Below are positions 25,693 through 34,461 of a DNA stretch of 51,851 nt, piece by piece. The notes below the pieces were generated by a model that worked only from the letters and a program-made list of their open reading frames with translations, was not told where the DNA came from and did not search any database. How positions within the stretch are numbered: position 1 is the first letter of the stretch; the number at the start of each line of letters is the position of its first letter. This DNA comes from VMFP01 sp964630025 (GTDB taxonomy: Bacteria > Patescibacteriota > Andersenbacteria > UBA10190 > CAIZMI01). The DNA lies in the NCBI GenBank assembly GCA_964630025.1, contig CAZVRG010000003.1, positions 1-51,851 of the forward strand. The letters run 5' to 3'. The translations under genes and the position numbers were made by a program.

Positions 25693-26637
25693 TCACGCGG
25701 TGCGTTTTGATTCCAGCACCATCGTTTCGAGAAGCTCCGCCGCATCCGCACGGCCGGTGTTGAGGTGGTAGTACGCAACAATCGCGCGATCGAAGAGCGC
25801 GCGTATGTCTCGTGCGGGGACCTGTCGCGCGGTATGCAGCAACGTATCCGCAGCGGTCTTCGGAAGACGAAACTCGCGCGCGACATCCCATGCGGACAAC
25901 GACCCTCGCTGCTGCATGCGCTGCGCAATGCGAACAAGCGCCGACAGTTCCCGAAGGACCAAAAAGAACACGCGACGCGGTTCTTCTCCCGCAAGCACGC
26001 CCGTTGTGAGCAACCGCAGGGCGTTTGCCTTTTCTCCATGGACAATCGCGCGTACAACGCCGAATATTTCTGTGCTCGGAGACAAAGAGACGTTCTCCAC
26101 GACGTCTGTAAGAGTGATGCCGTCTGCACGCGCGGCAAGAGAAAGCTTTTCCATTTCCGCAGTCATCATCCACAGGTTTGCTCCACATCGCGCGATAAGC
26201 GCCTCCTGCGCGTCCGGCGTGATCGTCACTCCATGCGCCTCGGCACGCTCGCTGATCCACTGCATGAGTGCCGCACCGCTCAATGAGGGAACATGCTGCA
26301 GATCCGCGTGTTCTTGTAACGCACGCCAGACAATCCCATTCGCGGCCGGGATATTCTCCTCCCACACTAAGAGTGCGCTGTCTTTCGGGACGGTACGAAG
26401 CATCTCTGCGATTGCACTTGCGGAGGTTCCCGTGAAACTCGTAAGACGCTCAACGGCAACAGGCGGAAGCGCGCCGAAGAGCGTGGCGCCGCTAAGCGCG
26501 GCGTGCAGCGCGCTTGGCGTGAGCTGCTCATCACGCAACACGCGAACGGCTGTTCCGCTCGACGCGCTTTTCTCGCGCGCGGCACGAAACGCAGCGCGCG
26601 ACCGATACGTATCTTCGCCGTAGAAAACAGTGATCAT
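25693..26637 (-). CDS. holA: DNA polymerase III delta subunit
   Basis: Clamp-loader subunit that opens the sliding clamp. It has 314 aa, starting MITVFYGEDTYRSRAAF (the family start with GEDxYR), then a strand LLVWEENIPAANGIVWRAL, ISERAEAHGVTITPDAQEAL, NLWMMTAEMEKLSLAA, and the C-terminal helical domain EIFGVVRAIVHGEKANALRL and EPRRVFFLVLRELSALVRIA. rpsT beside holA is a common bacterial arrangement. The start overlaps the stop of the membrane-protein gene upstream. Confidence 0.88.
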   Translation of the reverse strand: MITVFYGEDTYRSRAAFRAAREKSASSGTAVRVLRDEQLTPSALHAALSGATLFGALPPVAVERLTSFTGTSASAIAEMLRTVPKDSALLVWEENIPAANGIVWRALQEHADLQHVPSLSGAALMQWISERAEAHGVTITPDAQEALIARCGANLWMMTAEMEKLSLAARADGITLTDVVENVSLSPSTEIFGVVRAIVHGEKANALRLLTTGVLAGEEPRRVFFLVLRELSALVRIAQRMQQRGSLSAWDVAREFRLPKTAADTLLHTARQVPARDIRALFDRAIVAYYHLNTGRADAAELLETMVLESKRTA

Positions 26638-27413
26638 GATTCTCTCTTTTCTAGCGATTTTAGAATTGCAACTACTACACCGACTGTAAGGATAATAGCG
26701 TAGAGTGTAAGCAATATATAAAGTGGCGCTCCTTCAATTGCGCCGCGACTTTGCCCTGTAAAAATTCCCCAAATAAGGGCAAACCCAGCAGACACGAGCG
26801 GAATGCCTCCAAAAACAGTCACAAAAAGAATGCCACACCCAAGTCGCCATCCGGTTACAGGGAATGCCTGTGGATTCTGATTGTTACTAGTAGTAAGTGT
26901 TTGAGACGTAACGGGAGTCGAAGATGCAAGCGGTCGTGCAACCAAAATAAACATTCCGTAACCGAACAAAACAAAAATAGTAGTGCTCAACAGTACAAAA
27001 CCCACTGCCGTAATGAGCGACTCAGGAAAGAAATATAGGCCATATCGCGTGAGAATACTCCCGCCAATAGCAGTAAGTAGCCACGGAAACCAGTAACGGA
27101 ATGGAAGAACAAGCTTTGCGAACCTCTCACGAATCCAAGGATTTGCAAGAGCAATAAACATATTCGCAGGGAAGAGTATGGGAAGGTACCCATGTTCATT
27201 AAGGCGCCGAAGTGCGACACTCGAAAGTAATTTTCCCCAAATTAACCCTAAAATCACACCAGCAAGTGCGGCAGTAATAAATACACTATTGCCATACTGA
27301 AAAAGAGCACCAAAAAGTCCTATAGCAAATAGTAGACCTACAAGAAGATGTGAGACGGGGCCTAGATACCCACCCACTCTTCCTTCTTGTCCTCGTTGAG
27401 GCACCTCATTCAT
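26634..27413 (-). CDS. Multi-pass membrane protein, function unknown
   Basis: 259 aa with about six hydrophobic segments (near residues 20-60, 75-95, 108-135, 138-160, 190-215, 225-252). I see no catalytic motif or recognisable family. Its DNA is visibly richer in A/T than its neighbours, and residues 170-180 (TSNNQNPQ) come from a repeat-like stretch. This suggests a foreign or fast-evolving gene. It overlaps holA by an ATGA junction, so it is co-transcribed with it. Confidence 0.65.
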   Translation of the reverse strand: MNEVPQRGQEGRVGGYLGPVSHLLVGLLFAIGLFGALFQYGNSVFITAALAGVILGLIWGKLLSSVALRRLNEHGYLPILFPANMFIALANPWIRERFAKLVLPFRYWFPWLLTAIGGSILTRYGLYFFPESLITAVGFVLLSTTIFVLFGYGMFILVARPLASSTPVTSQTLTTSNNQNPQAFPVTGWRLGCGILFVTVFGGIPLVSAGFALIWGIFTGQSRGAIEGAPLYILLTLYAIILTVGVVVAILKSLEKRES

Positions 27414-27452
27414 GGGGCAAGACTTACTAGCCTTTCAATCCTGAATGAGATT

Positions 27453-28727
27453 TTAATCACCAAAATTTGTTGGCGTGTCTCCTGTGTTCAGTTCTGGTGG
27501 CGCTTGCGTCCCTTGGGTCCACACCACCTGCGTGCGGCTATCAACAATATGCATCCAGACCTGGCCCGGAACGAACTCGATGGCCTTTCCGAGCGCGCTG
27601 TTGAAGTGCAGCGGATCTTGTTTATGAATGAGGTTCTTTTCCCATGTGCCTTCGATCACCTGACCATTTTGGTACACGACGGCCTTTCCTGTTCCCTCCA
27701 CATCAACATCGTTGTACCCACCGGGACCGTTCGCGAGTCGCTGGTTTGTGTGAACAACCACGACCACTTTTGGATCCACCGGCTGTTTGTCGAGGCCATC
27801 AAGATGACGCGTTCCGCCCCAATATCGCTCATACGCGTTTGATTCCGGCTGGTAGGTATACCGCACGCGCATCGATCCGGGCCATCCGACATCCAGCGTT
27901 CCGCCCGCGCCGCGTTGCTGTGGCGCTGCTTCCGCCGCGTGCGGATACCCTTCGAATGTCGCGGTGGTGCGATACCCGTTCTTCTGCAACGCGCTCCAGA
28001 GTCGCTCGTATCCCGTATACCCGTTATAGGGAGCTTTGAGACGCGTGATGCGATAGAACGCTCCTGCAGCCGTATTCCATGTGGCATCAATGGATTCGTA
28101 AATGGCCTTTCCCTGCGGCGTGAGCTCTTGCCGAATGCGGTTCAATGCGTGATAGCTCCCGCCCCAGTGACCGATGACCGCGTCCCACCCTTTCGCGAGA
28201 AAAAGATAATCATGCCGCGCGCTTCGCACGCCGCCGATTTCCCGCGGTTGTCCGCATTGGTACACCGCCATGAGTCTCGTCACATTATTGACGAGGGCTG
28301 GCATTTCCACGACCAGATCTGCCATTGCAAGGCCGGACAGCGGTCGGGCAATAGGATCTACGCCCACCATCACTGCGATCGGGCGACGCTGTGCGTCCGG
28401 GCACGACATGCCGGAAAACAGGCTTGTCTCTGATTTCTGGTCACCGCCGCCCAGCTGCAATCCACCGCCGGGTGCCCCCGGAACAGTGCGTTCTCCCGCT
28501 TCCGGAAGCCTTCCCAATACCCGCCGCACGGACGTCGGCGCGCCGGGGAGTCCAATCAAATACCAGAGCACGGCAAAGAGCAGCACAGTCGCTCCCGCGA
28601 CGCCAAGAACGAGCGGCGTGAGCCGTTTGCTTTGCAGTAGAGTGGGTACCGAGGATGCGCGCGGTACGCGCGGTCCTTCCGAAGGTGTGGGGGGAATGTG
28701 TTTTTGAGGATGAGACGGAGTGTTCAT
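27453..28727 (-). CDS. DUF3048 (YerB-like) membrane-anchored protein
   Basis: 424 aa from ATG 28727. A Pro-rich cytoplasmic start and one TM segment (about 36-58) are followed by a Gly-rich linker and then the DUF3048 pair. The N-terminal part has RPIAVMVGVDPIARPLSGLA, DLVVEMPALVNNVTRLMAVY and RSARHDYLFLAKGWDAVIGH. The C-terminal part has VVVVVHTNQRLANGPGGYND, KAVVYQNGQVIEGTW and PGQVWMHIVD. Members are extracellular and their biochemical role is not settled. It overlaps mutM by ATGA. Confidence 0.85.
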   Translation of the reverse strand: MNTPSHPQKHIPPTPSEGPRVPRASSVPTLLQSKRLTPLVLGVAGATVLLFAVLWYLIGLPGAPTSVRRVLGRLPEAGERTVPGAPGGGLQLGGGDQKSETSLFSGMSCPDAQRRPIAVMVGVDPIARPLSGLAMADLVVEMPALVNNVTRLMAVYQCGQPREIGGVRSARHDYLFLAKGWDAVIGHWGGSYHALNRIRQELTPQGKAIYESIDATWNTAAGAFYRITRLKAPYNGYTGYERLWSALQKNGYRTTATFEGYPHAAEAAPQQRGAGGTLDVGWPGSMRVRYTYQPESNAYERYWGGTRHLDGLDKQPVDPKVVVVVHTNQRLANGPGGYNDVDVEGTGKAVVYQNGQVIEGTWEKNLIHKQDPLHFNSALGKAIEFVPGQVWMHIVDSRTQVVWTQGTQAPPELNTGDTPTNFGD

Positions 28728-29659
28728 ACGAGAGCGTTTTTGTGCGCCGTGCGTACAGATGGGAATGAGACACGCTGGCAACGAGGACAGATATGCGTAC
28801 CCCGTCCCCCAACAACCAACTTGTGGATGAGTGTACCACACCGTGGGCATGACAATCCTGTGCGTTGGTAGACCTTACGCATGGCCCCATAGCTTCCCTT
28901 TCCGCCGCGGACGCGCCGATAGTCGTCAATGGATGTTCCGTGCGCACGAATGGCCTGGCGGAGCACGGAACGGACCGCGGCACGCAATCGCGCGCACGGT
29001 GCTCCAGTGACGCGCTGCGCGGGAAGAAGTGGGTGCACCCGTGCTGTCCAGAGAATCTCGTCGGCGTAGATATTCCCAATGCCGGCGATGATGCGCTGAT
29101 CCATGAGCACCACCTTTATATGTCGCCGTTCGGCGGTGACCGTCGCACAGAATGCCGTTGCGTCATTTGCGAGTTCCAGCGCATCTGGTCCAAGATGGTG
29201 TAACGATGCGTGGCGCTGAAGCTTCGCGGGCCGAACGAGTTCCAGCTTCCCAAACTTACGAATATCGGCGTAGTCGAGCCGCGTGCCGTCGGTGAAGTGA
29301 AAGGCCACGCGTACATGCCGGTTCATCGGATCCGCCATCGCGGCCCGTAGTGTCGCATTTCGAGATTCGGATTTCGGATTTCTGTACAACGGATGTCCGG
29401 TCATGCCCATGTGCCAGAGCAGTACCCACGATGCGGTTTTCAAAGAGACGTTCCGTCCCTTTCCGAGCGGCACAAGAATAAACTTCGCTCGGCGTTGAAA
29501 TAGACCGAATGTGAGACCGGCCACCCCGCGACGGAACGTGCTGGCCGGCGTGGAGCGGAACAACTCGGACGGATCAGCCTCCGCTGACCGAATGGTTTTC
29601 CCACGCACGAAACGGCTGAGTTCGCGCACGATCGTGGTTACTTCGGGAAGTTCGGGCAT
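28724..29659 (-). CDS. mutM: Formamidopyrimidine-DNA glycosylase
   Basis: Base-excision repair enzyme that removes 8-oxoguanine and ring-opened purines. It has 311 aa. The start MPELPEVTTIVREL carries the catalytic Pro2 and Glu3. Conserved Lys in RRAKFILVPL, the H2TH core MDQRIIAGIGNIYADEILW, and the C-terminal zinc finger C-x2-C-x16-C-x2-C are all present. Residues 96-108 (PKSESRNATLRAA) look like a repeat-derived insertion. A TTGAGA / TCTATA pair ends two bases before ATG, so the mRNA may be nearly leaderless. It overlaps the DUF3048 gene by ATGA. Confidence 0.95.
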   Translation of the reverse strand: MPELPEVTTIVRELSRFVRGKTIRSAEADPSELFRSTPASTFRRGVAGLTFGLFQRRAKFILVPLGKGRNVSLKTASWVLLWHMGMTGHPLYRNPKSESRNATLRAAMADPMNRHVRVAFHFTDGTRLDYADIRKFGKLELVRPAKLQRHASLHHLGPDALELANDATAFCATVTAERRHIKVVLMDQRIIAGIGNIYADEILWTARVHPLLPAQRVTGAPCARLRAAVRSVLRQAIRAHGTSIDDYRRVRGGKGSYGAMRKVYQRTGLSCPRCGTLIHKLVVGGRGTHICPRCQRVSFPSVRTAHKNALV

Positions 29660-29734
29660 CGTATAGAACGATTTTTAGAGCGTATCTCAAAAACGTCATA
29701 TGGGGTGTCTTTAAAGATATGCTCTGGCATAAAG

Positions 29735-29760
29735 AAAACCCTCTACATCCTTGTAGAGGG
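29735..29760 (-). terminator. Intrinsic terminator after csrA
   Basis: Minus strand: ccctctac, six-base loop, gtagaggg (8 bp, perfect) followed by TTTTCTTT. It lies 20 bases beyond the csrA stop. Confidence 0.9.
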
Positions 29761-29780
29761 GACTCGCGGGAGGTACACGT

Positions 29781-29990
29781 TCAGACGGACGAAGGAAGGG
29801 GGTCGTGCTTGGGCTGCGGGGTCGGCTGCTGCTGATTGCCCAGCGGCAGCAGTTCCTGGCGGTAGATCGGGACGTCGCGGGGCGCTTCGATGCCCAGCCG
29901 GACTTTCCCCCGATCGATGTCGACGACGGTGATACAAATCTTCTCCCCGATGAAAATCTTCTCACCGAGTCTTCGGGACAAAACGAGCAT
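29781..29990 (-). CDS. csrA: Carbon storage regulator CsrA
   Basis: RNA-binding translational regulator that blocks ribosome sites with GGA motifs. It has 69 aa from ATG 29990 with AGGAGG nine bases upstream. MLVLSRRLGEKIFIGEKICI, then VRLGIEAPRDVPIYRQELL with the key Arg near residue 44, is the complete fold. The tail after residue 50 is Pro/Gln-rich. It is followed by a strong terminator. A divergent CsrA-like gene lies 170 bases upstream on the same strand. Confidence 0.95.
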   Translation of the reverse strand: MLVLSRRLGEKIFIGEKICITVVDIDRGKVRLGIEAPRDVPIYRQELLPLGNQQQPTPQPKHDPLPSSV

Positions 29991-30163
29991 GGTAGCAGTC
30001 CTCCTGTACTGATGTCGTATCGTGCTGAAAGGAACACCGTGGTGGCATCGCCCCCCGATGCCGTGCCAACACGCAGGAGCGTGTTGCGCAGACACTAACA
30101 GGGAACACACGCGGAGTCAAGAGCGCTCTGCCGCGTAGCGGAGAGCGCTCAAAAACCGGAAGC

Positions 30164-30511
30164 TTATCCCCATGGAATTTCCGACCGGAAATCCTCTCGA
30201 CATCCGGGGCACTGTTGTACATGCGCGCGGATGGCGGCATGCTCCGGCCGTGCTTCTTCGAAACCCGCACTGCTGCGCGCGTACCGCGCAAGTTGCTCAA
30301 GCGGTGGACAGTCCGGGGCACGCAGACGCGCCGCGAACGGATCCCCGAACTTCTGGAGGTACACCTCCAAGCGATCGACTGGCAGACGATGATCAGCCTC
30401 AATACCGAGCCGCGCCCTCCCCCTCGTGGCCACGAGAATCCTGATCACCGCAAGGGGAGGATATGCACCAACAACAATGCTCTCGTCTTTTTTTCGTACG
30501 AGTACCAACAT
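30164..30511 (-). CDS. CsrA-like domain fused to a zinc-binding tail
   Basis: 115 aa from ATG 30511 with GAGGAG six bases upstream. Residues 1-55 (MLVLVRKKDESIVVG, then RARLGIEADHRLPVDRLEVY) follow the CsrA pattern including the Arg after the LPVD strand. From about 68 the chain reads CPPLEQLARYA, then HAAIRAHVQQCPGC near the end. The Cys-x(n)-His-x3-Cys-x2-Cys arrangement is that of anti-sigma-type zinc fingers. I infer an RNA-binding regulator with a regulatory zinc module. I know of no named family. It precedes canonical csrA. Confidence 0.7.
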   Translation of the reverse strand: MLVLVRKKDESIVVGAYPPLAVIRILVATRGRARLGIEADHRLPVDRLEVYLQKFGDPFAARLRAPDCPPLEQLARYARSSAGFEEARPEHAAIRAHVQQCPGCREDFRSEIPWG

Positions 30512-30651
30512 GGGCTCTCCTCGTCGGCGGGAGCGTTTTGGCATCCTTTAGGAGTCACCAAGGATCTCCGAAACGCCTGAGGGGACGTGCAATGAACAGA
30601 CGCAGCACTACCGTGCCACGCGCCAGAGGAATGTTCAACTTCGTACGAAGA

Positions 30652-33396
30652 TCAGAGCACGAGTTCTTTCATTGTCCCCCAATTCTTCCCCACGCGAATG
30701 TCGGCGGTCAGCGGTACGGAGAGCGATTCGACGCCTTCCATCCGGTCACGCACGGTGCGACCGACGTCTGACGCAGACGCCTTCGGCACCTCGAATACTA
30801 ACTCGTCATGCACCTGGAGAATCATCCGTACGTCTCGGAACGGTCCACGCTGTTCGGCAATGTCCTCAAAAATGTGAATCATCGCTTTTTTCATGATATC
30901 TGCCTCGCTTCCCTGAATCGGATGATTGATGGCCATGCGCTCCGCTTCCCCGCGGATTTGCGGATTGCGGGAACGGATCTCCGGCAGATACCGACGGCGG
31001 CCCGTAATGGTCTCCACGTAGCCTTGCGTTGCCGCCATCGCTTTCGCCTCTTCCATATATTCGGCAATACCGCGATAGGTGCGCATATATTCATCAATGA
31101 ATCGCTGTGCCTCCCCGAAACCGATACCGGATGCGCGCGCGAACGCCTGCGGACCCATACCGTACAACACGCCGAAGTTCAGCGTTTTCGCCACGCGACG
31201 TTGCGCGGATGTCACCTTCTCCGCAGGCACATCAAACACGAAGGCGGCCGTTTCCGCGTGAATATCGTGTCCGGCGCGAAACGCTTCCTGCATGGCGCGA
31301 TCGTGCGCAATGTGGGCGGCAAGACGCAGTTGCAGCTGTGAATAATCGGCGGCAAGCAGGACGTGCCCGCGCTCGGCGACAAACGCCTTGCGCATTTCTG
31401 CGCCGAGGGGCGTGCGAATGGGAATATTTTGAAGATTCGGGTCCGAACTGGAGAGACGCCCGGTGGCGGCGATCGTTTGGTTGTACGTCGTATACACCCG
31501 TCCGGTTTTTGTATCCGCAAGCGTGGGAAGTGTTTCCAGATACGTGTTGATAAGCTTCGAAAGTTCGCGGTGCTCCATCACCAGCGGGACGATGGGGTGC
31601 GCGTCACGGAGTTTCTCCAGTTCGTCCGCTGCAGTTGAGAGGCCTGTCTGCGTACGCGTAATCCCTGTGGTGGAGAGTTTCAAGTTTGTAAACAATACCT
31701 TTTGGAGTTGCACGGCGGAGGCAATGTTGAACGGGCCACCGGCGAGTTTCTCGATACGGCGCTCCAGTGATTGCAGTTGCCGTTGTACCTTTTGTCGAAG
31801 CACGCTCAAAAACTTCACGTCCAGCTTAACTCCTGTGAGTTCCATATGCGCAATGATGGGAATAAGCGGAAGCTCCAAATCCTCAAAGACCCGCTGCAGT
31901 CGCGGCTCCGAGGCGAGTTGTTTTCGGAAGTGCGCCACGAGACGAAGCGTCATATCGGCGTCTTCACAGGAATATTCGGCGACATCTTCGAGGGGGACCT
32001 CGGACATTCCCTTCTGGTTTTTCCCTTTCCCAATGAGTGACTCGATGTGAATCTTCTCGTGCCCAAGGATCGTAAATGCGAGGGTATCGAGATCATGCGC
32101 GCGGGTTCCTGGCGCCAGAATGTAGCTCGCGAGCATGGTGTCGAAGCCGAGGGGCCGAAGCGCGATGCCCGCACGTTCCAAAACCTCCAGGTCGTACTTG
32201 AGGTTGTGTCCAAACTTCGGAATCCGCTCATCTTCAAGCACAGCCTTGAACGCGCGCACATAGGGCGCGGGAATGTACCGCGCTTCCCCTTCTTTGAAAG
32301 AAACGGAAATGCCGTGCAGCGCCTCTGTCCGCGCGCCGAGACGCTCCGTTTCCGTATCCACAACGAATCCCAAGGAGCGCTCGAGGTGCTTCCGCACTTC
32401 TTCTGCTTCTGCAGCGGTGGCAACACAACGATACCCCGGCGTGCGTCGCTTTGATGGTGCGGGCAGCTGCAATGTGCCAAGAGCCCCTTTGGGAGCATTC
32501 TCCTGCGCGCGTTCTCCCAGCGGAGGTTCCGGCACGTCCGGAAGCTTGGGGAGCAGCGACGCAAAGCCAAGCTCTTGGAACAGCGCAATGGCTTTCGCGC
32601 GATCATAGGGCGTGCGAAGGAACGCATCGAGATTTTTCGCGACCGGGAGATCGCGGACAATCGTCACCAGTTTCCGGCTCATCAACGCATCGCCTTTCCC
32701 TGCCTCGAGTTTCTTTCGAATGGGGGGAGCGATGTCCTCAAGATGCGCATAGATGTGCTCCAACGTTCCGTGTGTTTGTAGGAGCATCGTTGCGGTCTTT
32801 TCTCCGATCCCCCGCACGCCGGGGATGTTGTCTGAAGGATCGCCACGGAGCGCTTTGAAATCAATGAGTTGTTCAGGTGCAAGCCCATAGCGCTCCACGA
32901 CTTCGTCCGGCCCGAGCGTCACGGTGTCTTTGATGCCGCGTTTGAGCAGATGCACGCGCGTCGCATCATTCACGAGCTGCAGCGCGTCCTGATCGCCCGT
33001 CACAATGATTGTTTCCAACGCATGCTTCCGAGCGACTTCCGCCACGGTGCCAATAACGTCATCCGCTTCGTATCCCTTGGCGTCGAGTGTCGGGACAGCA
33101 AAAGCATCCAACAAGTCTCGCGCACGCATAATCTGCACGCGGAGTTCGTCCGGCGTCTTTTCGCGCTTTGCTTTGTACGCGGCAAATTGTTCGTGACGAA
33201 CCGTTTTCTCCGGACGGTCAAACGCGGCGACCACGTGCGTCGGTTGAAACGTTTTTAGAACATTCAGAAGCGTCAGACCAAGTCCGTAGAGCGCGCCCAC
33301 CGGATCGCCGTTGGGGCTGGTGAGCGGCGGAAGCGCGTGAAACGCGCGATGGATGAGCGCATTCGCGTCGAGGATGAGGATACGGGGTTTTGGCAT
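30652..33396 (-). CDS. polA: DNA polymerase I
   Basis: 914 aa with all three domains. The 5' nuclease has LILDANALIHRAFHAL, EADDVIGTV and GDPSDNIPGVRGIGEKTA. The 3'-5' exonuclease keeps its metal ligands: DTE in FVVDTETERL, the Asp of FGHNLKYDLEVL, and YSCEDAD, so proofreading is likely active. The polymerase has motif A (DYSQLQLRLAAH), motif B (RRVAKTLNFGVLYGMG) and motif C (QVHDELVFEVP). In motif A the usual Glu of SQIELR is Gln (residue 689). It fills gaps and removes RNA primers. It is the first gene of the minus-strand run down to holA and ends next to the DGR reverse transcriptase. Confidence 0.97.
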   Translation of the reverse strand: MPKPRILILDANALIHRAFHALPPLTSPNGDPVGALYGLGLTLLNVLKTFQPTHVVAAFDRPEKTVRHEQFAAYKAKREKTPDELRVQIMRARDLLDAFAVPTLDAKGYEADDVIGTVAEVARKHALETIIVTGDQDALQLVNDATRVHLLKRGIKDTVTLGPDEVVERYGLAPEQLIDFKALRGDPSDNIPGVRGIGEKTATMLLQTHGTLEHIYAHLEDIAPPIRKKLEAGKGDALMSRKLVTIVRDLPVAKNLDAFLRTPYDRAKAIALFQELGFASLLPKLPDVPEPPLGERAQENAPKGALGTLQLPAPSKRRTPGYRCVATAAEAEEVRKHLERSLGFVVDTETERLGARTEALHGISVSFKEGEARYIPAPYVRAFKAVLEDERIPKFGHNLKYDLEVLERAGIALRPLGFDTMLASYILAPGTRAHDLDTLAFTILGHEKIHIESLIGKGKNQKGMSEVPLEDVAEYSCEDADMTLRLVAHFRKQLASEPRLQRVFEDLELPLIPIIAHMELTGVKLDVKFLSVLRQKVQRQLQSLERRIEKLAGGPFNIASAVQLQKVLFTNLKLSTTGITRTQTGLSTAADELEKLRDAHPIVPLVMEHRELSKLINTYLETLPTLADTKTGRVYTTYNQTIAATGRLSSSDPNLQNIPIRTPLGAEMRKAFVAERGHVLLAADYSQLQLRLAAHIAHDRAMQEAFRAGHDIHAETAAFVFDVPAEKVTSAQRRVAKTLNFGVLYGMGPQAFARASGIGFGEAQRFIDEYMRTYRGIAEYMEEAKAMAATQGYVETITGRRRYLPEIRSRNPQIRGEAERMAINHPIQGSEADIMKKAMIHIFEDIAEQRGPFRDVRMILQVHDELVFEVPKASASDVGRTVRDRMEGVESLSVPLTADIRVGKNWGTMKELVL

Positions 33397-33434
33397 CTAT
33401 GCTCATTCTCCGCTGGGAACGCTCCTTCGAGCAA

Positions 33435-34461
33435 TTACCGATCTGCGCTTGGTTGTCTCAACCGAAGTTTTTGGATGAGCCGTACAGACAGTTCGTGTCC
33501 GGTGGCGTGCTGGAGGAGTCCGAGATATGAGGATGCATTCTTCTCGGAAATCCGCCGGATCATGCGCCGTTTTGTCCGTGTCCGCAAAAGCGTGTGGTGC
33601 GGAAGCACAACGTAACCGAGAAAATCGATTCCCTGGGAAAGTTTTCGGAGAATGATCTTGTGCGGATGGAGCATGAGCCGCCGCTCATGCCATAACCAGT
33701 CACGCATGGGTGCGAGAAGCCGCAGCAACGTTTCTCGATCGTGGTGGAGAAGAAGAACGTCGTCCGTGTAACGGAGGTAGTACCGGATACCGAGCCGCTC
33801 TTTGCTATAGTGGTCAAATGCATCCAGGTAGATATTCGCAAACAGCTGCGATGTCACGCTGCCGATCGGTACACCCGTCCGCCGCGCGGAATTTTCCGCA
33901 AGGTCACCCCCCCCCCAACGCTGCGGCGACATGATAGCTCCTCACAATTTCCGCGAGAAGTTGTCGCGTTGAGCTGCAGGAAATCTTCTCCGCGAGCAGA
34001 TAGAGAAGAATGTCGTGATCGACAGAGTCGAAGAATTTCCGTATATCGAACTTCAACGCCCAGCAGGGGCGCGAAAAATTTCGGCTTACGCGCCACGAAA
34101 AAACTTCCAGCCGTCGCACCGCCGCGTGCGGTCCCTTTCCCTTCCGGCACGAGTAACTGTCATGAATAAACGAGCGCTCAAAGATCGGTTGCAGAACACG
34201 TGCTACGGCGTGATGCATGAGACGATCTCGCACACGCGCTTTATGAATGACGCGTTGCTTTGGATCCTGGATGACAAAGCGCGTGTATGGTCCGTGGTGG
34301 TACATCCCGGAAACGAGTTCCTGATGAAGACGGAACACGTGATCTTCCAGATGCCGCTCAAAGATCTGAACCTCCGATGTCGCGCGCTTGCCACGCCGAA
34401 ATTCCCTCCACGACGTCAGGAGATTCTCGATTGACGCAATTGCGCCGAACATGCCACTCAT
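33435..34461 (-). CDS. DGR reverse transcriptase, frame broken at a G10 run
   Basis: Copies the template RNA with frequent errors opposite A. Two overlapping frames together give about 341 aa, the normal size for DGR enzymes. The first (34461 to 33904) has SIENLLTSWREFRRGKR, SYSCRKGKGPHAAVRRLEVF and KFDIRKFFDSVDHDIL. The second (from about 33916 to 33435) has GVPIGSVTSQLFANIYLDAF, the catalytic YLRYTDDVLLL, GIDFLGYV and ASSYLGLLQH. The PIGSVTSQ block, with SQ instead of the SP of most reverse transcriptases, is a DGR hallmark. One fewer G in the run at 33907-33916 restores a single frame. Start ATG 34461 faces avd. The target and template lie upstream on the same strand. Confidence 0.92.
33907..33916 (-). 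other. Run of ten G within the reverse transcriptase gene
   Basis: Ten C on the plus strand (G on the coding strand). With ten, the upstream frame ends at LGGG-stop; with nine, it reads LGGGDLAENSARRTGVPIG and continues to the end. It is either a phase-variable tract or a consensus error. Confidence 0.9.
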
